Assembly (NCBI RefSeq): GCF_014192155.1
Contig: NZ_JACHXO010000005.1
Span: forward strand, 248,001 to 312,000
Source of the DNA: Roseateles terrae
Lineage (GTDB): Bacteria > Pseudomonadota > Gammaproteobacteria > Burkholderiales > Burkholderiaceae_C
Reading direction: 5' to 3'
Length of the DNA stretch: 64,000 nucleotides
The notes under the pieces are model-generated. The model worked only from the letters and a program-made list of their open reading frames with translations, searched no databases and was not told where the DNA came from. Below are positions 27,684-35,492 of this stretch, piece after piece. Within the stretch, counting starts at the first letter, position 1, and every line of letters starts with the position of its first letter. A program made the translations under genes and the position numbers.

Positions 27684-28555
27684 CCCACCGAGATGATCGA
27701 GCGCGCGCCCTCGCGGCGCCCGATGATGTTCAACAAGTTGGCCAGCGCCGCCTCACTGCCGGGGGCCGCACTGGCGTCCCCACGGAATTGCACGCGGTTG
27801 CCCAGGGTGCCCTGGCCATTCAAAAGAAGCGGACCCTGCATCGTCTGCAGCATCAGCTGCGGCGTGGCCGCACCCAGGATGCTGAGGCGATAGGTGCCCA
27901 GCGGGTCCACCGAGGAGAGCCGGGAAGACATCTCCTGCAGATCCAGCTGGATCACCCCGTTCACCTGCCATTTGCCCTGGTCCCGCTCGATGCGGAATTG
28001 CTGGGCGCTCAGGTTCAGGCGGCCGTCTGGCGCCAGGGTGTTCCAGGGCGTGCCCAGGCCCGTCAGCCAGGACGCGGGCCATTGGATCCAGGCACGGCCG
28101 TCCGGGCTGTCGGGCAGGTTCAGCGCGAGTTTGCCCAGCCCCACACGCACGGTGATGGGGGAGTCCGGACGGATGCAGCAATCCTGGTTCAGCGTCAGTC
28201 GCAGGCCCAGACCACCCGAGATCCAGGCGGGGCGCAGCGACCACTGCAGACGGTCGGGCAGTTCGCTGGCGTCGCGGCTGCCGGGACCGGCACTCAGGAT
28301 CAGCCGGGCGCTGCCGGTCCAGATGCTGCCGCGCGGATCGGCCAGCAGCAGGCGTTGCTGGGTGGCGGCCGCCAGGCCCGAGGCCAGCCATGCTGCTGGT
28401 GCAAACCAGATCAGCGCCAGCAGCAGACCCAGCACCCCGCCGGCCCAGGCCCAGCGGCGGGTGCGCGGCTTGGGTGTGGGCAGCAGGGCGGCGCGCGCCG
28501 AGCGTGGTGCCGCGGCGGGACGCTTGAAAGGCGTGCTGAAAGTGGGTCGCTTCAT
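27680..28555 (-). CDS. gspN: Type II secretion protein GspN
   Basis: GspN is an accessory inner-membrane protein of some type II systems, of unsettled role. The 291-residue product has a basic Pro-rich N-terminus, one transmembrane helix (WAWAGGVLGLLLALIWFAPAAWLA, about 36-59) and a periplasmic domain matching the T2SSN family (LLLADPRGSIWTGSARLIL, LNQDCCIRPDSPITV, NLSAQQFRI, MLQTMQGPLLLNGQGTL). The frame is open to 28936 but that part is shadow of gspM; the ATG at 28555 overlaps the gspM stop by four bases. Downstream it overlaps gspD in the same way. Confidence 0.9.
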   Translation of the reverse strand: MKRPTFSTPFKRPAAAPRSARAALLPTPKPRTRRWAWAGGVLGLLLALIWFAPAAWLASGLAAATQQRLLLADPRGSIWTGSARLILSAGPGSRDASELPDRLQWSLRPAWISGGLGLRLTLNQDCCIRPDSPITVRVGLGKLALNLPDSPDGRAWIQWPASWLTGLGTPWNTLAPDGRLNLSAQQFRIERDQGKWQVNGVIQLDLQEMSSRLSSVDPLGTYRLSILGAATPQLMLQTMQGPLLLNGQGTLGNRVQFRGDASAAPGSEAALANLLNIIGRREGARSIISVG

Positions 28556-29049
28556 GAGCCGTTGGCGCCGGGCAGGGCGACAGTGATGCGGCCGGTATAG
28601 CCCTGCGCACCCGATTGCAGTTCGACATCCTGCGGGCGGGCCCGTGCCGACTGGCGGGCTTCCGTCAGCCAGACCGCCAGCGCCGCGCCGGGCACGCCGC
28701 GCAGACGCAGTTGTGCCTGGGGACCGGTGAGGGTCAGCTCGGCATTCGGGCCCAGCCGTTCGGTGGCACTGCGCAGCGCGGTGATCGACTGTTCCTGCGA
28801 AATCGGAGGCGCCTGCTTGAGCTGCTGCGCCTGCTGGGCGAGCGCACGCATCTGACGCAGCTCGCCATCCAGCTTGTCCAGCTCGGCCGGCGCTTTGGAG
28901 AGGGTGTTCCAGGCGGGCGCAATGGCCACCAGCCACAGCAGGGCGGCGCCCACCACCACCGCGGCCGTGCGAACCATCTGCCGTTCACGCGGCTGCGCGG
29001 CCTGCCAGCGCTCCTCAAGCTGGCGCAGCCAAGGGGGAGTACTTTTCAT
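28552..29049 (-). CDS. gspM: Type II secretion protein GspM
   Basis: GspM is a bitopic inner-membrane component of the assembly platform and partner of GspL. The 165-residue protein has a short cytoplasmic N-terminus, one transmembrane segment (TAAVVVGAALLWLVAIAPAW, about 28-47), a coiled-coil stretch (about 50-80, ELDKLDGELRQMRALAQQAQQL) and a ferredoxin-like periplasmic domain. Sequence conservation in this family is low, so the call depends on topology and on its place between gspL and gspN with four-base overlaps on both sides. Confidence 0.92.
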   Translation of the reverse strand: MKSTPPWLRQLEERWQAAQPRERQMVRTAAVVVGAALLWLVAIAPAWNTLSKAPAELDKLDGELRQMRALAQQAQQLKQAPPISQEQSITALRSATERLGPNAELTLTGPQAQLRLRGVPGAALAVWLTEARQSARARPQDVELQSGAQGYTGRITVALPGANGS

Positions 29050-30314
29050 CGTGTCGTCGGCCGCAGGCTCAATTGGAGGGTATCTCCTTCGTCGCTGACC
29101 CGCAGGGCAGGGTTCTGGAAGAGACGGTCGCGCACCTGCTCACGCACCGGCGCGGGCAGGCCGGTCAGCAGCAGGCGATTGTTTTCGAAGCGCAGGCCTT
29201 GCAGCGGCGGCTGGCCGGCCGGCATCGCGCGGGCCACGGCGCCGAGCAGGTCTTCCAGATCCCCCGGGCCGATCTGGCCGGCGCGGGCGCGGGCGAGATC
29301 CACCTCGCGCTGCATCTGGGCCGGCGCGTCGCGCACGGTCCGGATCTGCGGGAAGGCCTGGCGCAGCAACTGTTCCTGTTCGGCGCGGCGATTGTCCAGC
29401 GCGCGGCGCTGCTGGAAGGCCATCGCATTGACACCGATGATCTGCACCGCCACCAGGGCGATGACGCCCCATCGGAACGGCCGCCATTCCGGGCCCTGCA
29501 TCACCTGCCAGGCGCGGTAGACGCGCTGCCAGCCGCGTTGCCGGGGCGTCAGCTCGAACTGCAGCAGGTTGATCGGCGCGCCCAGGGCCGCCCAGGCCCG
29601 TTCGGTGTCGTTCAGCACTTCCACCGGCCGGCCCAGCAGCCGCTCGGCTTCTGCAGACACCGGCGGTGTGGCGCTGACCTTCGCCTGGGTCCACCAGGTG
29701 TCGCCCAGCCAGGTACGAACCCCCGCGCTGGTCATGGGGAAGGTGGCGATGCCGGGCGGCGACCAGGCGCGCAGGCGCGGCTGTCCGTCCGGACCTTGAT
29801 CGACATGGCCACCCAGCCGGCCGTCCGGCCAGGACACCGGGAAGACCGCTTCCAGCAGCAGGCCGGCGTTCTGGATGGCCTGCAGGTGGGCCTTCAAGGT
29901 GTCGCGGGCGACAGCGGCCACCCATCGGGGCGGGTTTTCACCGTCTTCCAGCCGGGTTTCGGGATGGTCCACATCTTCGGCCAGGCCCGGCAGGCCTTTG
30001 TCCACGTCCATCAGCGCCAGGTGCAGCCGCTCCGGATCTTCCAGCAGGGATTCTTCCAGCACGCCGGACAGGGCGCTGCGCAGCTTGGGCCCCCGAAGGG
30101 CCAGCGGCAGGCGCACCGTATGCCAGCTCACGGCGGCATCGGACAGCAGCGCCATCACGCGGTCGGCCTTGGGCATGGCATCCAGCGGGGCGCGTTCGCC
30201 CCGTCCTCCCGCCCGGGCAGGCGCCTGGGCATCGGGACTGAACCAGAATTCGTAATCTTGGGTGCCGGTCGCCGCGGGCGGCGCATCAGGCAGCAGGATG
30301 AGCAGGGTACTCAT
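29046..30314 (-). CDS. gspL: Type II secretion protein GspL
   Basis: GspL links the cytoplasmic ATPase GspE to GspM. The 422-residue product has an actin-like cytoplasmic domain (about 1-260, MSTLLILLPDAPPAA, VSWHTVRLPLALRG), one transmembrane helix (WGVIALVAVQIIGVNAMAF, about 275-295) and a periplasmic ferredoxin-like domain. The start at 30314 is taken because homology begins at MSTLLILL; upstream residues to 30359 do not look like the family. Unlike neighbouring gsp pairs it does not overlap the preceding gene: about 158 bases separate it from gspK. Confidence 0.92.
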   Translation of the reverse strand: MSTLLILLPDAPPAATGTQDYEFWFSPDAQAPARAGGRGERAPLDAMPKADRVMALLSDAAVSWHTVRLPLALRGPKLRSALSGVLEESLLEDPERLHLALMDVDKGLPGLAEDVDHPETRLEDGENPPRWVAAVARDTLKAHLQAIQNAGLLLEAVFPVSWPDGRLGGHVDQGPDGQPRLRAWSPPGIATFPMTSAGVRTWLGDTWWTQAKVSATPPVSAEAERLLGRPVEVLNDTERAWAALGAPINLLQFELTPRQRGWQRVYRAWQVMQGPEWRPFRWGVIALVAVQIIGVNAMAFQQRRALDNRRAEQEQLLRQAFPQIRTVRDAPAQMQREVDLARARAGQIGPGDLEDLLGAVARAMPAGQPPLQGLRFENNRLLLTGLPAPVREQVRDRLFQNPALRVSDEGDTLQLSLRPTTR

Positions 30315-30472
30315 GAGAAGGCGGATTCTAGGAGGGCTTGCGCGACAGATTGGCGGCAAAGCCCCCGAACAAGCCCCTAGGCCACCCTGTAGACATTGTC
30401 AGGGTGCCGAAGTCTGAGGCAGGTTGGCGGCCAGGACGACTGAAACGGGTGACGAAACGTGACAGACGTCGG

Positions 30473-31537
30473 CTATCTGCCTTGCCCGGCAATGAGGGCG
30501 GTGGATTGCTGGACGTACTGGCGATCCAGCACACGGGTTTGAAAATCGTTGTTTCGCCAGACCAGCGAGCGCATGGTGACGAGACGGTCGTCCAGCCGCA
30601 GCTGGCCGGTGACGACGAAGTAGTCGCTGGTGGCCTGAACGATGCTGTCCAGTTCCACCCCGTTGGGGAGGTATTGGGCGATCTGGCTCTTGGTGATGCC
30701 CTTCGCCTCACGGGCCCGGACGATGCGGTCCGCGTCCCCCAGGCCCATCCGGGCGTCCAGCGCGGCGAGCACTTCGCGAGGGGCGGTGTTGATGTTGATC
30801 TTGGTGACGGTGACCGTCTTTTCGTTGGACGAGCTGGGCGGCAGGATCGTGACGTAGGGCCGTAGACGGTCGATCTGGTCCGCGGTGAGATTGAGCCAGC
30901 CGAGTTGATCAACCCGGATGGGCAACACGGGCGACCCACCGTCCGACGCGCTGTTCCCCGTGTTCCCGCCGCCCGGATTGGTTTGAGTGACCGGTTGTGG
31001 GAAGGCCTGACGCAGCCGCTTCTGCACGTCGTTGGCCAGGCTGGCATTCAGCCCCGCAGACTGAAAGAGCCGCTGGGCAATGGCCAGCTGCACCGGTGGG
31101 GCACTCGGATTGGTCGGGTTCGGCGGCTCCTGCGGAATCAGGTTGTAAAGATTGAACTTCCCCTGGGCGTCCTCGATCCGTCCGGAGAGGTAGGCGTCCG
31201 GGCCGCTGTCCGAAGAATGGTTGTCGTCGGTGGACAGGAAACTGGAGAGCTTGGCTTCCGCCAGCGGCACGGCCCAGACCTCGCCGCCGAAGTCCACCGC
31301 GTTGTCGCCGGCGTTCTTGTTGGCCCGCGTGTCTTCGCGAAGGATCACCCGGGCCCAGTCCAGCGCGCCTTGCAGCACCCAGTCCGACTGCGCCCGGCCC
31401 CGCTCCGCGGATTCGATCTGAATGCTGCGCGCCTGCCGCCACAGCATGGCGGCTGCCAGCGTGGTGACCAGGGTGACGATCAGCAGCGCGGTCAACAGGG
31501 CGGCGCCGCGTGTGTGCAGGCGGGGGCGGCGCGTCAC
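30473..31537 (-). CDS. gspK: Type II secretion minor pseudopilin GspK
   Basis: GspK is the large pseudopilin that caps the pseudopilus tip with GspI and GspJ. The 354-residue protein has a prepilin-type N-terminus (RLHTRGAALLTALLIVTLVT), cleaved after Gly by the prepilin peptidase, and lacks the Glu5 found in other pseudopilins, a hallmark of GspK. The helical domain (about 60-330) contains the family segments QGALDWARVILRED, GRIEDAQGKFNLYNL and ININTAPREVLAALD. It overlaps gspJ by four bases. Confidence 0.95.
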   Translation of the reverse strand: MTRRPRLHTRGAALLTALLIVTLVTTLAAAMLWRQARSIQIESAERGRAQSDWVLQGALDWARVILREDTRANKNAGDNAVDFGGEVWAVPLAEAKLSSFLSTDDNHSSDSGPDAYLSGRIEDAQGKFNLYNLIPQEPPNPTNPSAPPVQLAIAQRLFQSAGLNASLANDVQKRLRQAFPQPVTQTNPGGGNTGNSASDGGSPVLPIRVDQLGWLNLTADQIDRLRPYVTILPPSSSNEKTVTVTKININTAPREVLAALDARMGLGDADRIVRAREAKGITKSQIAQYLPNGVELDSIVQATSDYFVVTGQLRLDDRLVTMRSLVWRNNDFQTRVLDRQYVQQSTALIAGQGR

Positions 31538-32145
31538 CGGGTGGCTCCCGCCGGGACGACCACTTCCCGCGTCAGCTCGCCGTTGTAGCCCCCACCAGCA
31601 AACTGGATCTTCATTCGCACGCCGCTGGGCACGCTTTTGCTGGCGGTCTCTTCCTGGTCGCCGCTGGACTGCGCATTGCTCCAGGCGTTGTTCCGGAAGA
31701 AATACATCTGCCAGCCCTGCACGCCGGGGAGGCCCGGACTGTCGCGCAGGTCCTGAGGGCTCAGTTGCTGGGCGCGAAACCAGGCGTCCTGCAGGGCGCT
31801 GACCGATGTCGCAGGCGGCGCTGCCCAGCGCGACAGGCGGCCGTCACGGACCTGCCAGGAGACCACCTGCAGCCCCTTGGCGCTGCGCCGCGTCATGCGC
31901 AGGGTGGCGCCATCGAAACTGAGGGCGGCGAACTGCTTGCTGTCCTGGACTTCCCGCAGGTCGAGCTCCCATTGGCGCACCAGGGTGCCGATGGTCTCCG
32001 CACTGTCCATGTGGGCGTCGGTGGCGTCCCGGGTGGCACTCAGCGCGGACACGGCGCGCCAGGCCATGACGCTCATCATCGCCATGATGACCAGCGCCAC
32101 CACCACTTCGATCAGCGTGAATCCACGCGCGGCCGGACGGTGCAT
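31534..32145 (-). CDS. gspJ: Type II secretion minor pseudopilin GspJ
   Basis: A 203-residue minor pseudopilin of the tip complex. The N-methylation/cleavage motif RGFTLIEVVVALVIMAMMSV (about 7-26) is cut after Gly8, leaving Phe1 and Glu5. The rest is a beta-rich periplasmic domain with WELDLREVQDSKQFAALSFDG and LRDSPGLPGVQGWQMYFF, typical of GspJ. It overlaps gspI by one base and gspK by four. Confidence 0.94.
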   Translation of the reverse strand: MHRPAARGFTLIEVVVALVIMAMMSVMAWRAVSALSATRDATDAHMDSAETIGTLVRQWELDLREVQDSKQFAALSFDGATLRMTRRSAKGLQVVSWQVRDGRLSRWAAPPATSVSALQDAWFRAQQLSPQDLRDSPGLPGVQGWQMYFFRNNAWSNAQSSGDQEETASKSVPSGVRMKIQFAGGGYNGELTREVVVPAGATR

Positions 32146-32504
32146 CAGTACCGCCCCACGACGGTGGTGATGCTCAGCAGCGCTTGACCATCGTCATTGA
32201 ACACGCGCAGTTCCACCCGTCGGAAGTTGGGGTTGGCGGTGCCGGCCACCTCGGTCTTGCCGGTGAAGGTGTGACCGAGCTGGGTGCAGGAGAACTCGGT
32301 GGTGCCGGTACCCGGGAACGCTGTGGTCAGCCGCATTTCGGTCAACTCGTTTTCGGCACACCACTGCGCCATGTTGTTGAGCGACAGGCGCTGCGCGTTG
32401 CTGGTCATGGTGCCGGCGGCCCGCATGCCGGCGGCCAGGCACAGGCCGACGATGGTCAGCGCGACCAGCACTTCGATCAGGGTGAAGCCGCGGTGCTGCC
32501 TCAT
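32145..32504 (-). CDS. gspI: Type II secretion minor pseudopilin GspI
   Basis: A 119-residue minor pseudopilin with the prepilin motif RGFTLIEVLVALTIVGLCLA at about 5-24 (cleavage after Gly6, Glu5 of the mature form present) and the GspI segment NMAQWCAENELTEMRL. In other type II systems GspI nucleates the tip complex with GspJ and GspK. It overlaps gspH by four bases. Confidence 0.94.
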   Translation of the reverse strand: MRQHRGFTLIEVLVALTIVGLCLAAGMRAAGTMTSNAQRLSLNNMAQWCAENELTEMRLTTAFPGTGTTEFSCTQLGHTFTGKTEVAGTANPNFRRVELRVFNDDGQALLSITTVVGRY

Positions 32505-32959
32505 GGCGCCACCTCCCGTTCGATGGTGAACGGCCGCAGGCCGTCGGTGCCCAGCGTGATGTGGGCCTCCCCGCGGGTGAGCTGAATACGCTGGGCGCCG
32601 ATGATGGGCTCCGGCCCGAGGCGGACCCGTCCGCTGGCATCGGTCTGGCCCTGGACGGTCACCGAAGGTTCTTCACCCAGCCAGCCACGATCCAGCTTGA
32701 GCCGGGTGACCAGATCCTGCGGCAGGCCGTTGAAGCGGAACCGGCCCTGGTCCGGCTGCCAGGTGACCTCCAGCGACGCCGCCCGTGCTTCCGCACGGGC
32801 AGTCTCCAGCACGCTGGCCAGATGCAGCGCTTCGCGTTCCAGATCGGCACCTCCGTTGTTGCGCATCGCCACCACGACGGTGGCGCTGGCCACTGCAATG
32901 ATGGTGATGGCGACCAGCAGTTCGATCAGGGTGAAGCCGCGCAGGCGGCGGGCGGTCAT
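32501..32959 (-). CDS. gspH: Type II secretion minor pseudopilin GspH
   Basis: A 152-residue pseudopilin. The prepilin motif RGFTLIELLVAITIIAVASA lies at about 7-26, followed by the GspH region LEREALHLASVLETARAEARAASLEVTW and a beta-sandwich C-terminus. GspH links the tip complex to the GspG shaft. It starts 33 bases after the gspG stop and overlaps gspI. Confidence 0.93.
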   Translation of the reverse strand: MTARRLRGFTLIELLVAITIIAVASATVVVAMRNNGGADLEREALHLASVLETARAEARAASLEVTWQPDQGRFRFNGLPQDLVTRLKLDRGWLGEEPSVTVQGQTDASGRVRLGPEPIIGAQRIQLTRGEAHITLGTDGLRPFTIEREVAP

Positions 32960-32992
32960 GGTCGCGAACGGAAGAGTGGCGGGGCGGGTGGA

Positions 32993-33427
32993 TTATTCCC
33001 AGGAGCCGATGTCAGCGTCATTGCCCTCACCGCCGGGCTTGCCGTCCGCGCCGAGGCTGTAGACATCCACTTCGCCCTTCAGGCCGGGGTTGTCATACTG
33101 ATAGGGGTTGCCCCAGGGATCCTTGGGCAGCTTCTCGATGTAGACCTTCCAGTTGCCCGGCACGGTGCCGCTGGTGGGCTTGCTCACCAGGGCATTGAGG
33201 CCCTGGTCGCCGCTGGGATAACGGCCGTTGTCCATCTTGTAAATCTTGAGCGCCTGCATCAGCGTGGTGACGTCCTGCTTGGCGGCGGTGCGCCGGGCGT
33301 CGGCCACGTGATTCATCACGGCAGGCACCACCACGGCGCCCATCACGGCCACGATGGTGATGGCCACGATCAGTTCGATCAGGGTGAAACCGCGGCTGGC
33401 GCGGCGGGGAGTCATCTTGCGTTGCAT
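32993..33427 (-). CDS. gspG: Type II secretion major pseudopilin GspG
   Basis: Major subunit of the pseudopilus. The 144-residue prepilin has the cleavage motif RGFTLIELIVAITIVAVMGA (about 12-31, cut after Gly13, mature Phe1 and Glu5). The GspG-specific features are TLMQALKIYKMDNGRYPSGDQGL, PKDPWGNPYQYDNPG and the C-terminal calcium-site region SLGADGKPGGEGNDADI. It is the first gene of the minus-strand operon, divergent from gspC. A minus-strand TATGAT (33483-33478) is a candidate -10. Confidence 0.97.
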   Translation of the reverse strand: MQRKMTPRRASRGFTLIELIVAITIVAVMGAVVVPAVMNHVADARRTAAKQDVTTLMQALKIYKMDNGRYPSGDQGLNALVSKPTSGTVPGNWKVYIEKLPKDPWGNPYQYDNPGLKGEVDVYSLGADGKPGGEGNDADIGSWE

Positions 33428-33477
33428 GGTTTTGCAATCCTGGGGCTGGGCTGCCCGTCTGCAGCCTCTTGCGTTCC

Positions 33478-33485
33478 ATCATAAT
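33478..33485. promoter_or_regulatory. Overlapping divergent -10 elements between gspG and gspC
   Basis: Plus strand CATAAT (33480-33485) and minus strand TATGAT (33483-33478) each match the -10 consensus at five of six positions and overlap in the 64-base gap. No convincing -35 is seen for either. The plus-strand start would fall at about 33492, the gspC ATG itself. Confidence 0.4.
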
Positions 33486-33491
33486 CCGCAC

Positions 33492-34121
33492 ATGCATGCA
33501 CGTTGGTTAAGCTTCGTGATCTGGGCGCTGATGGCGGCCAGTCTGGCCTATTGGTCGCTGACGCTCATGGCCCGAGGGCCGGCGGCGCCGGGGCAGGTCT
33601 TGCCCGCCGTGTCCGGCGGCTCCATCGGCGACTGGACGAAGGTTTTCACCCAGGAATCGCCGTCCGCCGCACCGGTGGAATCCGCCTCGTCCCGGTATCA
33701 GCTGCTGGGCGTGGTGGCGCCGTCGAGCGGTCAGGCCACCGGCGAAGGCGTCGCGCTGCTGGTCGTGGGGGGGGGATTTGCGCGTCCGTTCCGCGTCGGA
33801 CAGGTGGTGGATGGGGACATCCAGCTGCTGGAAGTCAGCCGGCGTGAAGTGGGTCTGGGACGGAACAACACCGTGAGCATCCGCCTGGCGCTGACGCCTG
33901 TGCCGGGCGCTGCGCCGTCGATGATGGCGCCCGAGCCGCCGCAACCCACGCCGGCCCTGCCGCCGTCGGGGGCGCTGCCGCCGAACCAGCAAGGCATTTC
34001 GTTGAATGCGCCGCCGGGCAGCGTGCCGATGAACGGCAATGCGTCGCCGCTCACCAATATCGGGGGCGCCTTGCCCAGTACCGGCGTGCCGCCGCCGCCC
34101 GAGAACGCAGCCACCCAATAA
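33492..34121 (+). CDS. gspC: Type II secretion inner-membrane protein GspC
   Basis: GspC connects the inner-membrane platform with the N0 domain of the secretin. The 209-residue product has one N-terminal transmembrane helix (LSFVIWALMAASLAYWSLTL, about 6-25) and a homology-region domain (about 60-135, YQLLGVVAPSSGQATGEGVALL, ARPFRVGQVVDGDIQLLEVSRREVGL). It ends in a Pro/Gly/Asn-rich tail of about 70 residues, with no PDZ domain. It is encoded divergently from the other gsp genes. The open frame extends further upstream, but 33492 (MHARWLSF) is the first start consistent with the helix. No Shine-Dalgarno sequence precedes it. Confidence 0.9.
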   Translation: MHARWLSFVIWALMAASLAYWSLTLMARGPAAPGQVLPAVSGGSIGDWTKVFTQESPSAAPVESASSRYQLLGVVAPSSGQATGEGVALLVVGGGFARPFRVGQVVDGDIQLLEVSRREVGLGRNNTVSIRLALTPVPGAAPSMMAPEPPQPTPALPPSGALPPNQQGISLNAPPGSVPMNGNASPLTNIGGALPSTGVPPPPENAATQ

Positions 34122-34125
34122 AGAC

Positions 34126-34160
34126 CACGGGCCCGATCCAGCTGGACAGAGCCCGTGTTT
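34126..34160 (+). terminator. Probable terminator of gspC
   Basis: CACGGGC (34126-34132) and GCCCGTG (34151-34157) form a 7-bp stem closing an 18-base loop that itself contains CCAGCTGG, followed by only three T's. It sits five bases after the gspC stop. Confidence 0.55.
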
Positions 34161-34196
34161 CATTCGGCCGCGTGCACAGAGCTGACACGCCCGGTT

Positions 34197-35282
34197 TCAA
34201 TTTTTCCTCAGACCACCCATCTGGCTGGCGCCGTTGTGCAGGTCGGTGGGCCGGCTGTGGATCGGGCCGTCGGGAATGTCCTGCACCTCGGTCAGCAGTG
34301 CCGCTGCGCAGCGGATCATCGGCCAGGCCAGCGGCGCACCGGTGCCGTCGCTGCAGTCCATGCCGAGCTCCAGCAGGGCGGCGGCATGGAACAGGGAGAG
34401 GGCTTCGTCCAGGCCGCGGTGGGTGGTGCTGCGGCAGAACACAGCGTAGTCGGTGACCGGTGGCGCAATCATGGACGCCACCTTCAGGGCGGCGCAGGCG
34501 GTCAGGCCATCCACCAGAATCAGCTGGCGCTTGCTCGCCGCCACCAGCATCGCCCCGACCATCACCGCCAGTTCATGCCCCCCGAAGGCGGCCAGCACCG
34601 CCATCGGCTCTTCCACCTCCCGATGGCGGGCCTGCGCACTCTGCAGCACGATCAGCAGGTGGGTCAGCTCCTCCTGCGGCATGTCCGGGCCGGAGATGAC
34701 GAAGTCCCGCACCGGCAGGTCCATCAGGCGGGACAGCACCAGCGCCGCCGCTTCCATCGAGCCCTGGCCGAGGCCGGCGCACGCCAGCACGTTGCTGGAG
34801 AGGTTGTCGGAAATCTCCATGCCGACGCGAACGCCTGCATGCGCCTGCTCCAGCGTCATCGCCGGACCTACCCGGCAGTTGCGGGTGCCATGTGCAATCT
34901 TGCGGGCCAGCAGGCCGCGCTGCGGACTCAGGGGCTCGGCAATGCCGCAGTCCACCACCGTCACATGCATGCCCTGGTGATTGGCAAAAACAGTGGACGG
35001 CAGGCGATGCTGCAGCGCCAGCAGGGCCTGCTCACGGGTGCTGCGCCCGTTGGGCAGCTTGATCCCATCCACCGCCAGGCCATGGTCGCCGGCAAACAGC
35101 ATGAGCGTGGGAATGTCCAGCTCGGGTGTCAGCGTGTTCTGGATCAGACCCAGCCGCACTGCCAGCGGCTCCAGCTCCCCCAGACGGCCGGCGATGGCGC
35201 TGCGCCGATCCAGGCGGGCGCGCAGCAGGCGCTCCAGCTCCGGATGGTGGGTGGGGCTGATCAGGGACTGATGGATGGACAT
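34197..35282 (-). CDS. CobT-like nicotinate-nucleotide--dimethylbenzimidazole phosphoribosyltransferase family protein (divergent active site)
   Basis: The 361-residue protein aligns along its length with CobT, which makes alpha-ribazole phosphate for the lower ligand of cobalamin: PTLMLFAGDHGLAVDGI, STREQALLALQ, FGGHELAVMVGAMLVAASKRQLILVDGLTACAAL and SDGTGAPLAWPMI. However, two residues that are glutamates in studied CobT enzymes look replaced. The GEMGIGNTT-type motif reads ACAGLGQGS (Cys168), and the C-terminal GEGTG/GEGSG motif reads SDGTG (Asp312). Activity on the usual substrates is therefore uncertain. No other cobalamin gene is present. The start at 35282 (MSIHQSLISP) is chosen because upstream codons to 35414 look non-coding. 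Confidence 0.8.
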   Translation of the reverse strand: MSIHQSLISPTHHPELERLLRARLDRRSAIAGRLGELEPLAVRLGLIQNTLTPELDIPTLMLFAGDHGLAVDGIKLPNGRSTREQALLALQHRLPSTVFANHQGMHVTVVDCGIAEPLSPQRGLLARKIAHGTRNCRVGPAMTLEQAHAGVRVGMEISDNLSSNVLACAGLGQGSMEAAALVLSRLMDLPVRDFVISGPDMPQEELTHLLIVLQSAQARHREVEEPMAVLAAFGGHELAVMVGAMLVAASKRQLILVDGLTACAALKVASMIAPPVTDYAVFCRSTTHRGLDEALSLFHAAALLELGMDCSDGTGAPLAWPMIRCAAALLTEVQDIPDGPIHSRPTDLHNGASQMGGLRKN

Positions 35283-35325
35283 GTCGGGCAACACAAACGC
35301 AGCGACGCGCGGACGATGCCGCACG

Positions 35326-35422
35326 CCGGGGTCATCGACCCCGGTCTGCATTGTGTGTTGACGCACAGACCCGCCGCAGGGGCAACAACCCGAAGCCACC
35401 TGGACCGGGGTCAATCTGTGCG
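35326..35422 (-). promoter_or_regulatory. Structured leader upstream of the cobT-like gene (alternative hairpins)
   Basis: In the 210 bases between ilvA and the cobT-like start, the minus-strand RNA has stem A (35415-35422 with 35362-35369, 8 bp perfect) and stem B (35337-35344 with 35326-35333, 8 bp perfect, loop of 3). A third segment, 35403-35412, lies in the loop of A and is perfectly complementary over 10 bases to 35337-35346. It could form a pseudoknot or compete with stem B. I could not find the conserved cobalamin-riboswitch core. Confidence 0.4.
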
Positions 35423-35492
35423 ATTGGCGCTCACTTGCGTCGTGGCGAACTGACGCGCGTCCATCCCCGGCTCCGGCGGACGCCCGGTGACA

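Noticed and set aside
35283-35492. A cobalamin riboswitch upstream of the CobT-like gene.
   Set aside because: The gene context invited it, but I could not find the B12-box or the conserved core in either strand. The hairpins are reported as an unclassified structure instead.
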